A program made the translations under genes and the position numbers. From Bacteroidales bacterium M8 (GTDB lineage: Bacteria > Bacteroidota > Bacteroidia > Bacteroidales > Muribaculaceae), in the NCBI GenBank assembly GCA_001689495.1, contig LUJS01000038.1, positions 1-10,105 on the forward strand: DNA of 10,105 nucleotides, read 5' to 3'. Below are positions 1 through 6,748 of this stretch, one piece after another (within the stretch, counting starts at the first letter, position 1; each line of letters opens with the position of its first letter). The notes under the pieces are model-generated. The model was not told where the DNA came from. It worked only from the letters and a program-made list of their open reading frames with translations, and ran no database searches.

Positions 1-73
1 TCTGCCCACCGTGAAAATCCGCTGACCCGTTTTTTACCATGCCCCCGTATTGTCCCCGGATGCGGTAGGATGC

Positions 74-106
74 AAAAAAAAGAGATTCGAAATGAATCGA
101 ATCTCT
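74..106 (-). terminator. Intrinsic terminator of first tRNA-Glu
   Basis: Ten-base arms AGAGATTCGA and TCGAATCTCT (81-106) form a hairpin with a 6-nt loop. On the minus strand it is followed by a run of eight T residues (plus-strand A run 74-81). It starts ten bases after the tRNA 3' end, as expected for a single-tRNA transcript. Confidence 0.9.
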
Positions 107-115
107 TGAGCTGTG

Positions 116-188
116 TAGCGAATCCGGGATTCGAACCCGGGTTTCCGCCGTGAGAGGGCGGCGTGCTAGGCCTCTACACTAAATCGCC
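116..188 (-). tRNA. tRNA-Glu, anticodon CTC (copy 1)
   Basis: A 73-nt cloverleaf on the minus strand decodes GAG. The anticodon arm is CCGCC, loop CTCTCAC, GGCGG, placing CTC at positions 34-36. The D stem is GTGT/GCAC, the variable loop is AAAC, and the T arm is CCGGG, loop TTCGAAT, CCCGG. U11-A24, U13-G22, A46 and the missing residue 47 match the glutamate identity set known for E. coli tRNA-Glu. The acceptor stem is imperfect: G1-U72 is a wobble and U6 faces U67. The discriminator is A73. The gene does not encode CCA, so the end must be added post-transcriptionally. It has its own promoter and terminator. Confidence 0.96.
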
Positions 189-204
189 AGCATTTATTTC
201 TATC

Positions 205-245
205 TTGCATCGCTTGGGAGGTGTTTCCCTTGTTTTGCGGTGCAA
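205..245 (-). other. Inverted repeat in tRNA leader/promoter, copy 1
   Basis: Outer arms 205-213 (TTGCATCGC) and 237-245 (GCGGTGCAA) are complementary apart from one position. An inner GGGA/TCCC pair lies between them (216-219 and 226-229). The outer right arm overlaps the TTTG of the -7 promoter element, so only part of it would be transcribed. It may therefore be a DNA-level element rather than a full leader hairpin. The second cassette carries the same structure with perfect arms. Confidence 0.5.
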
Positions 246-273
246 AGTTACGGACAATTTTTGAATCCTGCAA
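243..273 (-). promoter_or_regulatory. Promoter of first tRNA-Glu (TTGC-N19-TAACTTTG)
   Basis: The minus strand reads TTGC at 273-270, exactly 19 bp, then TAACTTTG at 250-243. This matches the Bacteroides housekeeping promoter pattern of a -33 TTTG-like box and a -7 TAnnTTTG box. Transcription would start around 236-241, giving a leader of about 50 nt before the tRNA. Confidence 0.8.
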
Positions 274-312
274 GAGTTTTTGAAAAAATCTTTGAAAAAA
301 ATTTCGTGAAAC

Positions 313-344
313 AAAAAAAGAGATTCGAAAAGAATCGAATCTCT
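313..344 (-). terminator. Intrinsic terminator of second tRNA-Glu
   Basis: The arms AGAGATTCGA (319-328) and TCGAATCTCT (335-344) repeat the terminator of the first cassette with one loop difference. They are followed on the minus strand by seven T residues (A run 313-319). Its presence between the two genes shows that the tRNAs are separate transcription units rather than one dicistronic precursor. Confidence 0.9.
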
Positions 345-353
345 TGAGCTGTG

Positions 354-426
354 TAGCGAATCCGGGATTCGAACCCGGGTTTCCGCCGTGAGAGGGCGGC
401 GTGCTAGGCCTCTACACTAAATCGCC
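354..426 (-). tRNA. tRNA-Glu, anticodon CTC (copy 2)
   Basis: This 73-nt sequence is base-for-base identical to the tRNA at 116-188, so it has the same CTC anticodon, D arm, AAAC variable loop, T arm, discriminator A73 and imperfect acceptor stem (G1-U72, U6 opposite U67). CCA is not encoded. It is transcribed leftward from its own promoter at 481-511 and stops at the hairpin at 313-344. Both copies appear intact, and nothing in the sequence singles one out as inactive. Confidence 0.96.
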
Positions 427-442
427 AGCATTTATTTCTAAC

Positions 443-483
443 TTGCATCGCTTGGGAGGTGTTTCCCTTGTTTTGCGATGCAA
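443..483 (-). other. Inverted repeat in tRNA leader/promoter, copy 2
   Basis: Nine-base arms TTGCATCGC (443-451) and GCGATGCAA (475-483) are perfectly complementary and enclose an inner GGGA/TCCC pair. As in copy 1, the right arm overlaps the -7 promoter box. Copy 1 differs by one base in the right arm (240 versus 478). Confidence 0.5.
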
Positions 484-511
484 AGTTACGACGTTTTTTT
501 CTATTGTGCAA
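481..511 (-). promoter_or_regulatory. Promoter of second tRNA-Glu (TTGC-N19-TAACTTTG)
   Basis: The minus strand reads TTGC at 511-508, 19 bp, then TAACTTTG at 488-481. Boxes and spacing are identical to copy 1, although the spacer sequence beyond 490 is not homologous to the first copy's spacer beyond 252. Confidence 0.8.
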
Positions 512-552
512 TAGTGCGATGTGATTTTAAGATAATTTTAACATTTGGATAT

Positions 553-592
553 AAAAGGTCCGGCGCACCGGATTAGGTTTGTGCGCCGGACC
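553..592 (-). terminator. Intrinsic terminator of alpha-galactosidase gene
   Basis: A perfect 12-bp inverted repeat, GGTCCGGCGCAC (557-568) and GTGCGCCGGACC (581-592), has a 12-nt loop. On the minus strand it is followed by TTTTATAT. It lies 32 bp beyond the stop codon of the minus-strand alpha-galactosidase gene and is the strongest hairpin seen in the window. Confidence 0.92.
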
Positions 593-624
593 GAGGTTTG
601 TAGATTATATTGAGTACTATGAGC

Positions 625-2841
625 TTATTCTGCCGTGAGTCTGAGCACTCGTGATGCGTAGTCGGTGTTCTTGTTATAGTCGACCTTGTATGTCAGCGGC
701 ATCTCGAGACCGTTGTCCATGAGGTAGCGGCCTGTGAATCGCTTGCCCTCGTAGGGGAGAGGCTGATTGTCGATTCTGTTCAGCTCGTGTATGGTATAGA
801 CCTTGTCGGGGTCGAGGCCGGCCATGGGGATGCGGGGCAGCTGCTGGTTCATGAATGTCTCGGTCTTCCACCAGAAGTAGACGGCGTCGTCCTTCTCGGG
901 GCTGACATACATCAGCGATGCCACGCCCTTCTTGTCGAACGGCGATACGAGGCGGTAGAGGTCGCCGAACTGGACTATCGGGCGGATGGTCTTGTAGTCG
1001 GCGATGGCCTGACGGCAGATGGCCTTGTCATCGTCGTTCATGTCGCGGGGCTGCATCTCGAGACCGAGGCGGCCGCTCATGGCCACGTCGGCGCGGAACT
1101 TGGTGGGGATGCGGCGGAATGTCTGGTGGTTGGGCGAGGCGGATATGTGCGATGCCATGGCGATGGCGGGGAAGAAGTAGCTGGTGCCCCACTGCATGTA
1201 GATGCGCTGCAGCGCATCGTTGTTGTCTGATGTCCAGAACTCGTCAAACCAAGGGAGGAAGCCCCAGTTGGCACGTCCGCCACCGCTGGCACAGGCCTGT
1301 ATGGTCACGTCGGGATGAGCCTCGCGGATGCGGTCGAGTGTCTTGCGCAGTCCGTTGTGGAGGTCTATGTAGAGGTGGCTCTGGTTGTCGGCTGTGAGGT
1401 ATTGCGATCCGTGGTCCATGATGGGCGCATTGGCATCCCATTTGATGTAGTCGATCTCGGGATATTTTGTCATGAGGGTATCGACGAGGTTGAAGATGAA
1501 GTCCTGCACCTTGGGATTGGCCATGTCGAGCACTACCTGCGTGCCGCCGCGACCCTGCGTGACCTCACGGTTGGGGGCCTTGACGACCCAGTCGGGGTGC
1601 TTCTCATAGAGCTCGCTGACGGTGTTCGACATCTCGGGCTCGATCCAGATGCCGAACTTTATGCCGTTCTTCTTTGCGGTCTCGAGCAGGCCGTTGATGC
1701 CGTTGGGGAGCTTGCGTGTATCGACCACCCAGTCGCCGAGCGACGAGTTGTCGACGTCGCGGGGATACTTGTCGCCAAACCATCCGTCGTCCATCACGAA
1801 GAGCTCGCCGCCCATCGAGGCTATATCTTCCATCATGCCGGCCATGACCTCCTCGTTGATGCTGAAATAGACGCCCTCCCAAGAGTTGAGCAGGATCTTG
1901 CGCTCCTTGTCGCCGGCGTGCAGGCGGTTGGCGCGACCCCAGCGGTGGAAGTTGCGGCTGACGCCCGAGAGGCCCTGATCGGAGTAAGAGAGTGCCAGCT
2001 CGGGGGTGGTGAATTTCTCACCTTTCTTGAGATGATACTCCGAGTTCTCCTCGTTGATTCCGGCAAAGAGGTGGTGATAGTCCGAGTCGTCGGTGTCTAC
2101 GAATACCTTGTAGTTGCCGGGATAGCAGAGTGCGGCGCCGATGACGCGACCTTCGTTCTCGCGCGGCTTGCCGTCGAGCGACAGCATCACCTCTGAGTGT
2201 GCGGTGTGCGAGTTGCGCAGGCCGTCCTTGTTCTTTATCATGCGCACGCCGTGGGGCAGGGGCTCCTCGGTCAGTTGGGTCTCGTTGGCCCAAGTGCCAT
2301 AGAGGCTCGACAGCCATACGTTGCCATAGCGCACGGGCAGATAGCCTGACATGAAGCGGTTGAGGGTGATGTTGCCTTTCTCGCCATTGGTTATCTCGGA
2401 CCATGTCTCGATGATGTCATATCCCGGATACGTGCGATAGTTGATGTCGACCTGCAGGGGATAGACCTTGTCGCGCATCTTGACCGTGGTCACCTTGGCG
2501 CCGGTCTTTTCTTGGCGTGATTCAACGCCGGTCACCTCTACGGCCGTGGTGCGGTTGCCGTCGGCGTGGGTCACGCTTAGCGCGGCCTCGGCCATGGGGT
2601 TGATGCCATAGACGGGATATGCGTCGCGGTTGATGGCCTCGCCCGATTCGACCAGTGCGGTGGCATCGGCGGGGTTGAGCTTGGCACCGTAATAGAGGAT
2701 CTTGAGGGGCTGTCCGTTGGTGGCATCGAGCAGCAGCGATGTGTTCGTGGTGGAGATGTCTACCGTCTCGGCCATGATGACTTGCGGACTCGAGGAGATT
2801 CCGGCTAAAATCAGGCTCAGGAATAAAGCTTTGGATTTCAT
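625..2841 (-). CDS. Secreted GH36 alpha-galactosidase
   Basis: The gene encodes 738 residues, the usual size of GH36 alpha-galactosidases, which hydrolyse terminal alpha-1,6-galactose from raffinose-type oligosaccharides and galactomannan. GH36 signatures follow in order: LFVMDDGWFG, GIWIEPEM, YIKWD with the predicted nucleophile Asp469, CASGGGR, and WTSDN with the predicted acid/base Asp539. The 70-residue spacing between the two aspartates equals that of characterised GH36 enzymes. The N-terminus (MKSKALFLSLILAG, then VIMA before ETVD) is a signal peptide, so the enzyme is probably periplasmic. I chose the ATG at 2841 because an in-frame start at 2874 would lie inside the predicted promoter and would put residues before the signal peptide. 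The gene is monocistronic, with its own promoter and terminator, and divergent from the sigma-factor operon. No SusC/D partners adjoin it. GH36 assignment is firm; the natural substrate is not determined. Confidence 0.95.
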   Translation of the reverse strand: MKSKALFLSLILAGISSSPQVIMAETVDISTTNTSLLLDATNGQPLKILYYGAKLNPADATALVESGEAINRDAYPVYGINPMAEAALSVTHADGNRTTAVEVTGVESRQEKTGAKVTTVKMRDKVYPLQVDINYRTYPGYDIIETWSEITNGEKGNITLNRFMSGYLPVRYGNVWLSSLYGTWANETQLTEEPLPHGVRMIKNKDGLRNSHTAHSEVMLSLDGKPRENEGRVIGAALCYPGNYKVFVDTDDSDYHHLFAGINEENSEYHLKKGEKFTTPELALSYSDQGLSGVSRNFHRWGRANRLHAGDKERKILLNSWEGVYFSINEEVMAGMMEDIASMGGELFVMDDGWFGDKYPRDVDNSSLGDWVVDTRKLPNGINGLLETAKKNGIKFGIWIEPEMSNTVSELYEKHPDWVVKAPNREVTQGRGGTQVVLDMANPKVQDFIFNLVDTLMTKYPEIDYIKWDANAPIMDHGSQYLTADNQSHLYIDLHNGLRKTLDRIREAHPDVTIQACASGGGRANWGFLPWFDEFWTSDNNDALQRIYMQWGTSYFFPAIAMASHISASPNHQTFRRIPTKFRADVAMSGRLGLEMQPRDMNDDDKAICRQAIADYKTIRPIVQFGDLYRLVSPFDKKGVASLMYVSPEKDDAVYFWWKTETFMNQQLPRIPMAGLDPDKVYTIHELNRIDNQPLPYEGKRFTGRYLMDNGLEMPLTYKVDYNKNTDYASRVLRLTAE

Positions 2842-2871
2842 GGATTGGTAAGTGAGAATGATTGTTTGTCG

Positions 2872-2902
2872 CAAAAGTAAGCAATTCCGATGACTTTGAG
2901 AA
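2872..2902 (-). promoter_or_regulatory. Promoter of alpha-galactosidase gene
   Basis: The minus strand has TACTTTTG at 2879-2872, a full match to TAnnTTTG. A weak -33 candidate (TTCT, 2902-2899) lies 19 bp upstream. The start would fall near 2866, leaving a short leader of about 25 nt before the ATG at 2841. The weak -33 box could mean that an activator is needed. Confidence 0.6.
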
Positions 2903-3016
2903 CTAAATCCCCCAACTCTGAAAGAAAATGATAAAAAAGTATAACGCGCAGTGGTAGGTTTTAGGATATTTGCAATTATTAACTAAAAATCCATCTCTCT
3001 TTCTGTGAATTGCGTG

Positions 3017-3034
3017 TGAAAGTGACTAACTTTA
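3017..3034 (+). promoter_or_regulatory. Possible -7 region for sigma-factor operon
   Basis: TAACTTTA at 3027-3034 matches TAnnTTTG except at the last base. A TGTG box lies 19 bp upstream, at about 3004-3007. The match is partial. If real, transcription would start near 3040, which supports translation from 3058 rather than from the earlier in-frame ATG at 3010. Confidence 0.35.
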
Positions 3035-3057
3035 CGTCGCTGAAAAAAGGGACTCCA

Positions 3058-3636
3058 ATGATTAAGAAAACCGTCGCATCCATGACAGACCGCGAACTGG
3101 TCGATGCCCTGCTGTCGCGAGACAATTCCGTGACGGCCGATTTCATGTTCAAGGACATGCGCGGGACGTTCGACCGTTATTACCGTCAGTACAGCACCGA
3201 CTGCGGGTCGACCGACGAGTTCATCAACCACATATATTGCCTTATCATGTCGCCCGGCGGTTCGACACACCGCTGCGGCTTGCAGACATACCGTTATGAA
3301 ACCCCTCTGCGGGCATGGCTCGGCACTGTCTGCCGCAATTATTGCAACCACGTGTACAAACGACGTTCCGAGGTTCCGTATCCCGCAGGCATGGTCGAGG
3401 TGACGATGGCTGAAATGGACTTGAAGTGGATGGACCGCGCGGACGTCAGGAGCGTGCTCGGCCATCTGCGCGAGCGTCATGCCAGAGTCATTGAATACCG
3501 CTATCTCAAGGACATGACCATAGACGAGACCGCGCTGGCGCTGAAGGTGACGCGCGCGAATTGCGACAAGATTCTGTCGCGCGCCCGCAAGGAGTTTGCC
3601 GATGTTTTTCTCAAGGACCTGAAGCCACGGATATGA
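3058..3636 (+). CDS. RNA polymerase sigma-70 family (ECF-like) factor
   Basis: The predicted protein has 192 residues. Residues 30-103 resemble sigma region 2, with the motif PLRAWLGTVCRNYCNHVYKRR (about 83-103) at the position where ECF factors have 'FRGWLFRIARN'. Residues 125-185 resemble region 4: LGHLRERHARVIEYRYL, then the helix-turn-helix MTIDETALALKVTRANCDKILSRARKEF. Such proteins direct core RNA polymerase to special promoters. A glycine-rich insert (MSPGGSTHRCG, about 64-74) separates the parts of region 2. No anti-sigma factor gene is adjacent, so its control is not obvious; the neighbour is instead a P-loop kinase overlapping its stop codon. An upstream in-frame ATG at 3010 was not used because it precedes the probable promoter. 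Sigma family membership is fairly sure; the ECF subgroup is unknown. Confidence 0.85.
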   Translation: MIKKTVASMTDRELVDALLSRDNSVTADFMFKDMRGTFDRYYRQYSTDCGSTDEFINHIYCLIMSPGGSTHRCGLQTYRYETPLRAWLGTVCRNYCNHVYKRRSEVPYPAGMVEVTMAEMDLKWMDRADVRSVLGHLRERHARVIEYRYLKDMTIDETALALKVTRANCDKILSRARKEFADVFLKDLKPRI

Positions 3637-4121
3637 AGAGGGTTCTCGTGCTCGGCTGCCCCGGCGCTGGCAAAAGCACATTCGCAAGAAAGCTGTCCGA
3701 GGCCACCGGATTGCCGCTGACATACATGGATATGATATGGCATCGTCCCGACCGCACTGTCATAGGGCGCGAGGCACTGATTCGCGAGCTTGACCGGGTC
3801 ATGGCGGGGGAGAGCTGGATCATCGACGGCAACTATATATCCACCCTGCCGCAGAGGCTGTCGCGCTGCGATGCCGTTTTCTTTTTCGACCTGCCGGTCG
3901 AGGTCTGTCTCGCCGGCGCCATCGCCCGTCTCGGGCGGCAACGCGAGGACATGCCGTGGATGGACAATGAACTCGACGAGGAATTCAGGCAGTGGATTCT
4001 CGACTTCGACAAGGACCAGAGGCCCGAGATAATGCGCCTGCTCGGAGCGTGCGGCCACGACGTGACGGTGTTCAGTTCGCGCGCCGAGGCCGACGAATAT
4101 ATAGACCGTATAAAAAAGTGA
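3633..4121 (+). CDS. FlaR-like P-loop nucleotide kinase (topology-modulation family)
   Basis: This is a small P-loop protein of 162 residues. The Walker A motif GCPGAGKST is at residues 8-16. DMIWHRPD (33-40), WIIDGNY (62-68) and FFFDLP (83-88) follow in the order typical of the adenylate-kinase-like family annotated 'DNA topology modulation protein FlaR'. The physiological substrate of that family is poorly known, and the FlaR name need not imply a role in topology. There is no signal peptide or membrane segment, so it is cytosolic. Its ATG overlaps the TGA of the sigma gene (ATGA), implying translational coupling. A longer reading from 3561 would overlap the sigma gene by 76 bp and would put the P-loop unnaturally far from the N-terminus. 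Confidence 0.86.
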   Translation: MKRVLVLGCPGAGKSTFARKLSEATGLPLTYMDMIWHRPDRTVIGREALIRELDRVMAGESWIIDGNYISTLPQRLSRCDAVFFFDLPVEVCLAGAIARLGRQREDMPWMDNELDEEFRQWILDFDKDQRPEIMRLLGACGHDVTVFSSRAEADEYIDRIKK

Positions 4122-4148
4122 ACATAAATAAACGATATTATCATTGAG

Positions 4149-5351
4149 ATGAAAAAACTGTTTATAGGCATTCTGTCGCTCATGGCTGCGTCTTGGTCGC
4201 CGTGTGCCGCGCAGCAGTCGATATGGGGCGTGCCCACAATCATATCGCCCGATATTCACGAAGACAATACCGTGACGTTCAGGCTCGACGCGCCAAAGGC
4301 CCGTCAGGTCATCGTGACGGGAGATTTTCTGCCTGCCAAGAAAATCACTACTCCCAATGGTTCTTATGAGGTCCCGGGGTCGGCCGAGCTGAAAAGGAAC
4401 GAGGCCGGCATGTGGGAGTTCACCACCGATGCGCCTCTGTCGCCCGAGCTCTATAGCTATGCCTATCTGGTGGACTCGCTCAGGATCAACGATCCCAACG
4501 ATGTCTATATGCTCCGCGACGTGGCCATGGTGTCAAACATATTCATCGTGCCCGGCGAGAGGGCAGACCTCTATCGCGTCAACAATGTTCCACACGGCAC
4601 GGTGTCAAAGGTCTGGTATCACAGCCCCGCCCTCGGCATGGACCGCAGGCTCACGGTCTACACCCCAGCCGGATATGAGAAGGGTGACAAAAGCTATCCG
4701 GTGTTCTATCTGCTCCACGGCATGGGCGGCGATGAGAATTCTTGGTCCGAACTGGGGCGTGCGGCCCAGATTCTCGACAACCTGATTGCCTCGGGCAAGG
4801 CCGAGCCGATGATTGTGGTGATGCCCAACGGCAATGTGGCTCAGGAGGCCGCCCCGGGCGAGTCTTCGGCCGGACTCAATCCACCCGACATACGTCTGCC
4901 CAAGACGATGGACGGTACCTTCGAGACCGTATTCCCCGAGATTGTCAGCTTTGTTGACTCGACCTATCGCACGAAGGCGGACAAGAGTCACCGCGCCATA
5001 GCCGGCCTCTCGATGGGAGGATTTCATTCCATGAATATCTCGAGAGAGTATCCCGACATGTTCGATTATGTCGGTCTTTTCTCGGCGGCCATTGTCCCGC
5101 GGGACGGGGTCAAGTCGCCCATATATGAAGATGCCGACAGTAAGCTGAAGACACAGTTCGACAAGTCTCCGGCGCTGTATTGGATAGGCATAGGCAATAC
5201 CGATTTTCTATATGACGCCAACAGGAAATATCTGAAAATGCTCGACGAGAAATCCTATCCCCACGTCTATTACGAGACTCCCGAGGGGCATGTCTGGAAA
5301 AACTGGAGAATATATCTTTCGGAATTCGCTCCGTTGCTTTTCAGAAATTAA
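4149..5351 (+). CDS. Secreted CE1-type esterase with N-terminal CBM48-like domain
   Basis: The protein has 400 residues. It starts with a signal peptide (MKKLFIGILSLMAASWSPCAA), then an immunoglobulin-like CBM48/E-set domain (about 38-125), then an alpha/beta-hydrolase esterase domain (about 142-400). The catalytic serine is Ser288 in GLSMGGFHS, His381 lies in EGHVWKNW, and Asp352 in GNTDFLYD is the likely acid. HGMGGDENSW (near 190) forms the oxyanion region. This arrangement is typical of Bacteroidota feruloyl and acetyl esterases acting on substituted xylan or pectin, although the exact ester cannot be told from sequence. Only 27 bp separate it from the upstream kinase gene and no clear promoter lies between them, so it is probably the last gene of the sigma-factor operon. 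A hairpin terminator follows. It probably works in the periplasm or at the cell surface. Confidence 0.9.
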   Translation: MKKLFIGILSLMAASWSPCAAQQSIWGVPTIISPDIHEDNTVTFRLDAPKARQVIVTGDFLPAKKITTPNGSYEVPGSAELKRNEAGMWEFTTDAPLSPELYSYAYLVDSLRINDPNDVYMLRDVAMVSNIFIVPGERADLYRVNNVPHGTVSKVWYHSPALGMDRRLTVYTPAGYEKGDKSYPVFYLLHGMGGDENSWSELGRAAQILDNLIASGKAEPMIVVMPNGNVAQEAAPGESSAGLNPPDIRLPKTMDGTFETVFPEIVSFVDSTYRTKADKSHRAIAGLSMGGFHSMNISREYPDMFDYVGLFSAAIVPRDGVKSPIYEDADSKLKTQFDKSPALYWIGIGNTDFLYDANRKYLKMLDEKSYPHVYYETPEGHVWKNWRIYLSEFAPLLFRN

Positions 5352-5362
5352 TGATGAAACAG

Positions 5363-5408
5363 AACTCGCGGCCATCCCTCCTTGAGGGGCGACCGCGAGT
5401 TTCGTTTT
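5363..5408. terminator. Bidirectional terminator between convergent genes
   Basis: Nine-base arms AACTCGCGG (5363-5371) and CCGCGAGTT (5393-5401) surround a second small stem, CCCTC/GAGGG (5376-5380 and 5384-5388). The plus strand continues TTTCGTTTTA. The minus strand leaves the same hairpin into a T-rich stretch as well. It can end both the esterase operon and the epimerase gene. Confidence 0.82.
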
Positions 5409-5422
5409 ATGGCTATCGGTGT

Positions 5423-6304
5423 TTAGATATTCTCGATTATGATCATGTATGACGCCTCGAATGTCTTGGCGGGGGCAATGGTATTGACATACTCGCGCTC
5501 GGTGAAATCGCCGTTGAAGTTCACGCGGTCGGCGCGGCCATACCACGGCTCGATGCACATGAACGGGGCCTCGGGCGAGGGCGACCAGATGCCCACGACC
5601 GGAGCGGTGAACATGAGCGAGAGATAGGGGTTGAAGTCCTTGTCGAGCACCGAGACACGATTCACCTGATTGTCGGCAAGCACGATGGTGTTGATGTCGA
5701 ATGTATTGTTTGTCACTGGCAACATGTCGCGCTCGTCAAGGGTGACGGCCATCTCCTCCATACCCAGACACCCCTTGCTCTCGAGTAGCTGTGTCGACTT
5801 GGGCTTGCGGTCGAAGAGCAGATATGCGTGTATGTCGTCCGACTTGTCGAACTCGGGATAATAGAACGCCGGGTGTGCGCCAATCTGGAATGCCATATCC
5901 CTGTCGTCGAGGTTCGTGACCTTCCACATCACCCTCAGCCTCTCGCCGACAAGCTGATAGCCTATCTCGAGCCTGAAACGGCGGGGATAGACGGCCTCGG
6001 TCTTGTCATCGTACTCGAGCCGGAACCAAGCCTCGTCTTCGGGGGTGTCCTCGACAACCTGAAACTCGCAGTCGCGCGCGAATCCGTGCTGACCCATCGG
6101 GTATTCCTGACCATCCATACGGTATTTACCGTCCCATACAGACCCGACGATGGGGAACAATACCGGCGAGCGGCGTCCCCAGAAAGGTGTGTCGCCCTGA
6201 TAGAGATACTGTTGGCCCGTGCTGTTGCAGACTATGCTCCGGAGTTCGGCCCCGAGCGAGTCGATCTCAACGGTTAGAAGATTGTTTTTCAAAATCTGTT
6301 TCAT
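5423..6304 (-). CDS. LacX-like aldose 1-epimerase family protein
   Basis: The protein has 293 residues with the galactose-mutarotase beta-sandwich pattern. Conserved elements are GRRSPVLFPIVG (43-54), QHGFARD with His73, IGAHPAFYYP with His144, and CIEPWYGRAD with Glu252. These match the two histidines and the catalytic glutamate of aldose 1-epimerases, which interconvert alpha and beta anomers of sugars such as galactose. It has no signal peptide, so it is cytosolic. The LacX-type branch is less well characterised than GalM, and the substrate may be another hexose or sugar phosphate. I start it at the ATG at 6304. The reading frame extends to 6367, but a promoter lies inside that extension. 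It converges with the esterase operon and could serve galactose released by the alpha-galactosidase; this is inference. Confidence 0.88.
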   Translation of the reverse strand: MKQILKNNLLTVEIDSLGAELRSIVCNSTGQQYLYQGDTPFWGRRSPVLFPIVGSVWDGKYRMDGQEYPMGQHGFARDCEFQVVEDTPEDEAWFRLEYDDKTEAVYPRRFRLEIGYQLVGERLRVMWKVTNLDDRDMAFQIGAHPAFYYPEFDKSDDIHAYLLFDRKPKSTQLLESKGCLGMEEMAVTLDERDMLPVTNNTFDINTIVLADNQVNRVSVLDKDFNPYLSLMFTAPVVGIWSPSPEAPFMCIEPWYGRADRVNFNGDFTEREYVNTIAPAKTFEASYMIIIENI

Positions 6305-6336
6305 AATATCAAGATCCGGATAAGACGGAACGCAGG

Positions 6337-6367
6337 CAAAGTTAGCGAAAAAATATTGTCTCGACAA
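6337..6367 (-). promoter_or_regulatory. Promoter of epimerase gene (TTGT-N19-TAACTTTG)
   Basis: The minus strand carries TTGT at 6367-6364, 19 bp, then TAACTTTG at 6344-6337, close to the Bacteroides consensus. Transcription would start near 6331, about 27 nt before the chosen ATG at 6304. This decides the start codon, because upstream in-frame residues would precede the transcript. Confidence 0.8.
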
Positions 6368-6407
6368 ATGTATTTTTTCAATCGGCAGGGGGCGGAGAGG
6401 CGAACCA

Positions 6408-6438
6408 TTGGCGGATAAGCGAGGATTTAGTAAATTTG
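6408..6438 (+). promoter_or_regulatory. Promoter of lysO gene pair (TTGG-N19-TAAATTTG)
   Basis: TTGG at 6408-6411, a 19-bp spacer and TAAATTTG at 6431-6438 fit the Bacteroides promoter pattern. Initiation would be near 6444, leaving a very short leader before the ATG at 6455 (or the alternative at 6461). It is divergent from the epimerase promoter. Confidence 0.78.
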
Positions 6439-6454
6439 CAGCCGAAAAACAGGT

Positions 6455-6748
6455 ATGGTTATGTTGTATATAATCGGAGTAATGGCGCTCGGCATTATGG
6501 CCGGATATTTGCTGCGTAAGAAAAGGCTCGGTAATCTCGACGGCATGATGACTGTCCTCATCTGGCTGCTGTTGTTTCTGCTCGGCGTTCAGGCCGGCAG
6601 CGACGAAAGGATTGTCAGGTGGCTGGCGTCGCTCGGCGCGGAGGCGCTTATTATCAGTATCGGTGGTGTCGTCGGCAGCTCGCTATTCGCAATGCTGCTG
6701 TGGCGCTGGGCCGGAGGCAATGACAGGGAAAAAAGAGTCGGCGAATGA
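6455..6748 (+). CDS. LysO lysine exporter, N-terminal part (split gene)
   Basis: This small membrane protein has 97 residues with three hydrophobic segments at about 3-20, 32-48 and 61-86 and a basic loop RKKRLGN between the first two. It corresponds to the N-terminal third of LysO/YbjE (Lys_export family, formerly DUF340), an inner-membrane lysine exporter that in E. coli is one chain of about 299 residues. Here the chain stops at a TGA overlapping the ATG of the next gene, so the two parts are probably made in equal amounts and assemble together. An alternative start two codons downstream (6461) also fits. Taken alone the sequence is weakly diagnostic; the assignment rests on its partner. 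Confidence 0.8.
   Translation: MVMLYIIGVMALGIMAGYLLRKKRLGNLDGMMTVLIWLLLFLLGVQAGSDERIVRWLASLGAEALIISIGGVVGSSLFAMLLWRWAGGNDREKRVGE

Larger units (their letters stand above)
75..490. repeat. Tandem duplication of a whole tRNA-Glu transcription unit
   Basis: Positions 75-252 and 313-490 are direct repeats at an offset of 238 bp. Aligned by eye they differ at only three positions (93/331, 203/441 and 240/478). Each copy contains, on the minus strand, the -7 promoter element, the leader, the tRNA and the intrinsic terminator. The 60 bp between the copies is AT-rich and includes the promoter spacer and -33 box of the first copy. The two tRNA bodies are identical, which fits a recent duplication or gene conversion. 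Confidence 0.95.

Noticed and set aside
1..73. Minus-strand ATG at 40-38 running off the left edge
   Set aside because: Only 13 codons are visible, with no promoter or recognisable start, so it cannot be separated from chance.
1315..2196. Long plus-strand frame of 293 codons antisense to the alpha-galactosidase
   Set aside because: It lies wholly opposite a certain gene. Its composition (rich in V, D, L and A) is what third-position G/C bias produces on the opposite strand, and no domain is recognisable.
3501..4259. Minus-strand frames opposite the sigma factor and kinase genes
   Set aside because: They are mirror frames of well-supported plus-strand genes, without recognisable motifs, promoter or plausible start context.
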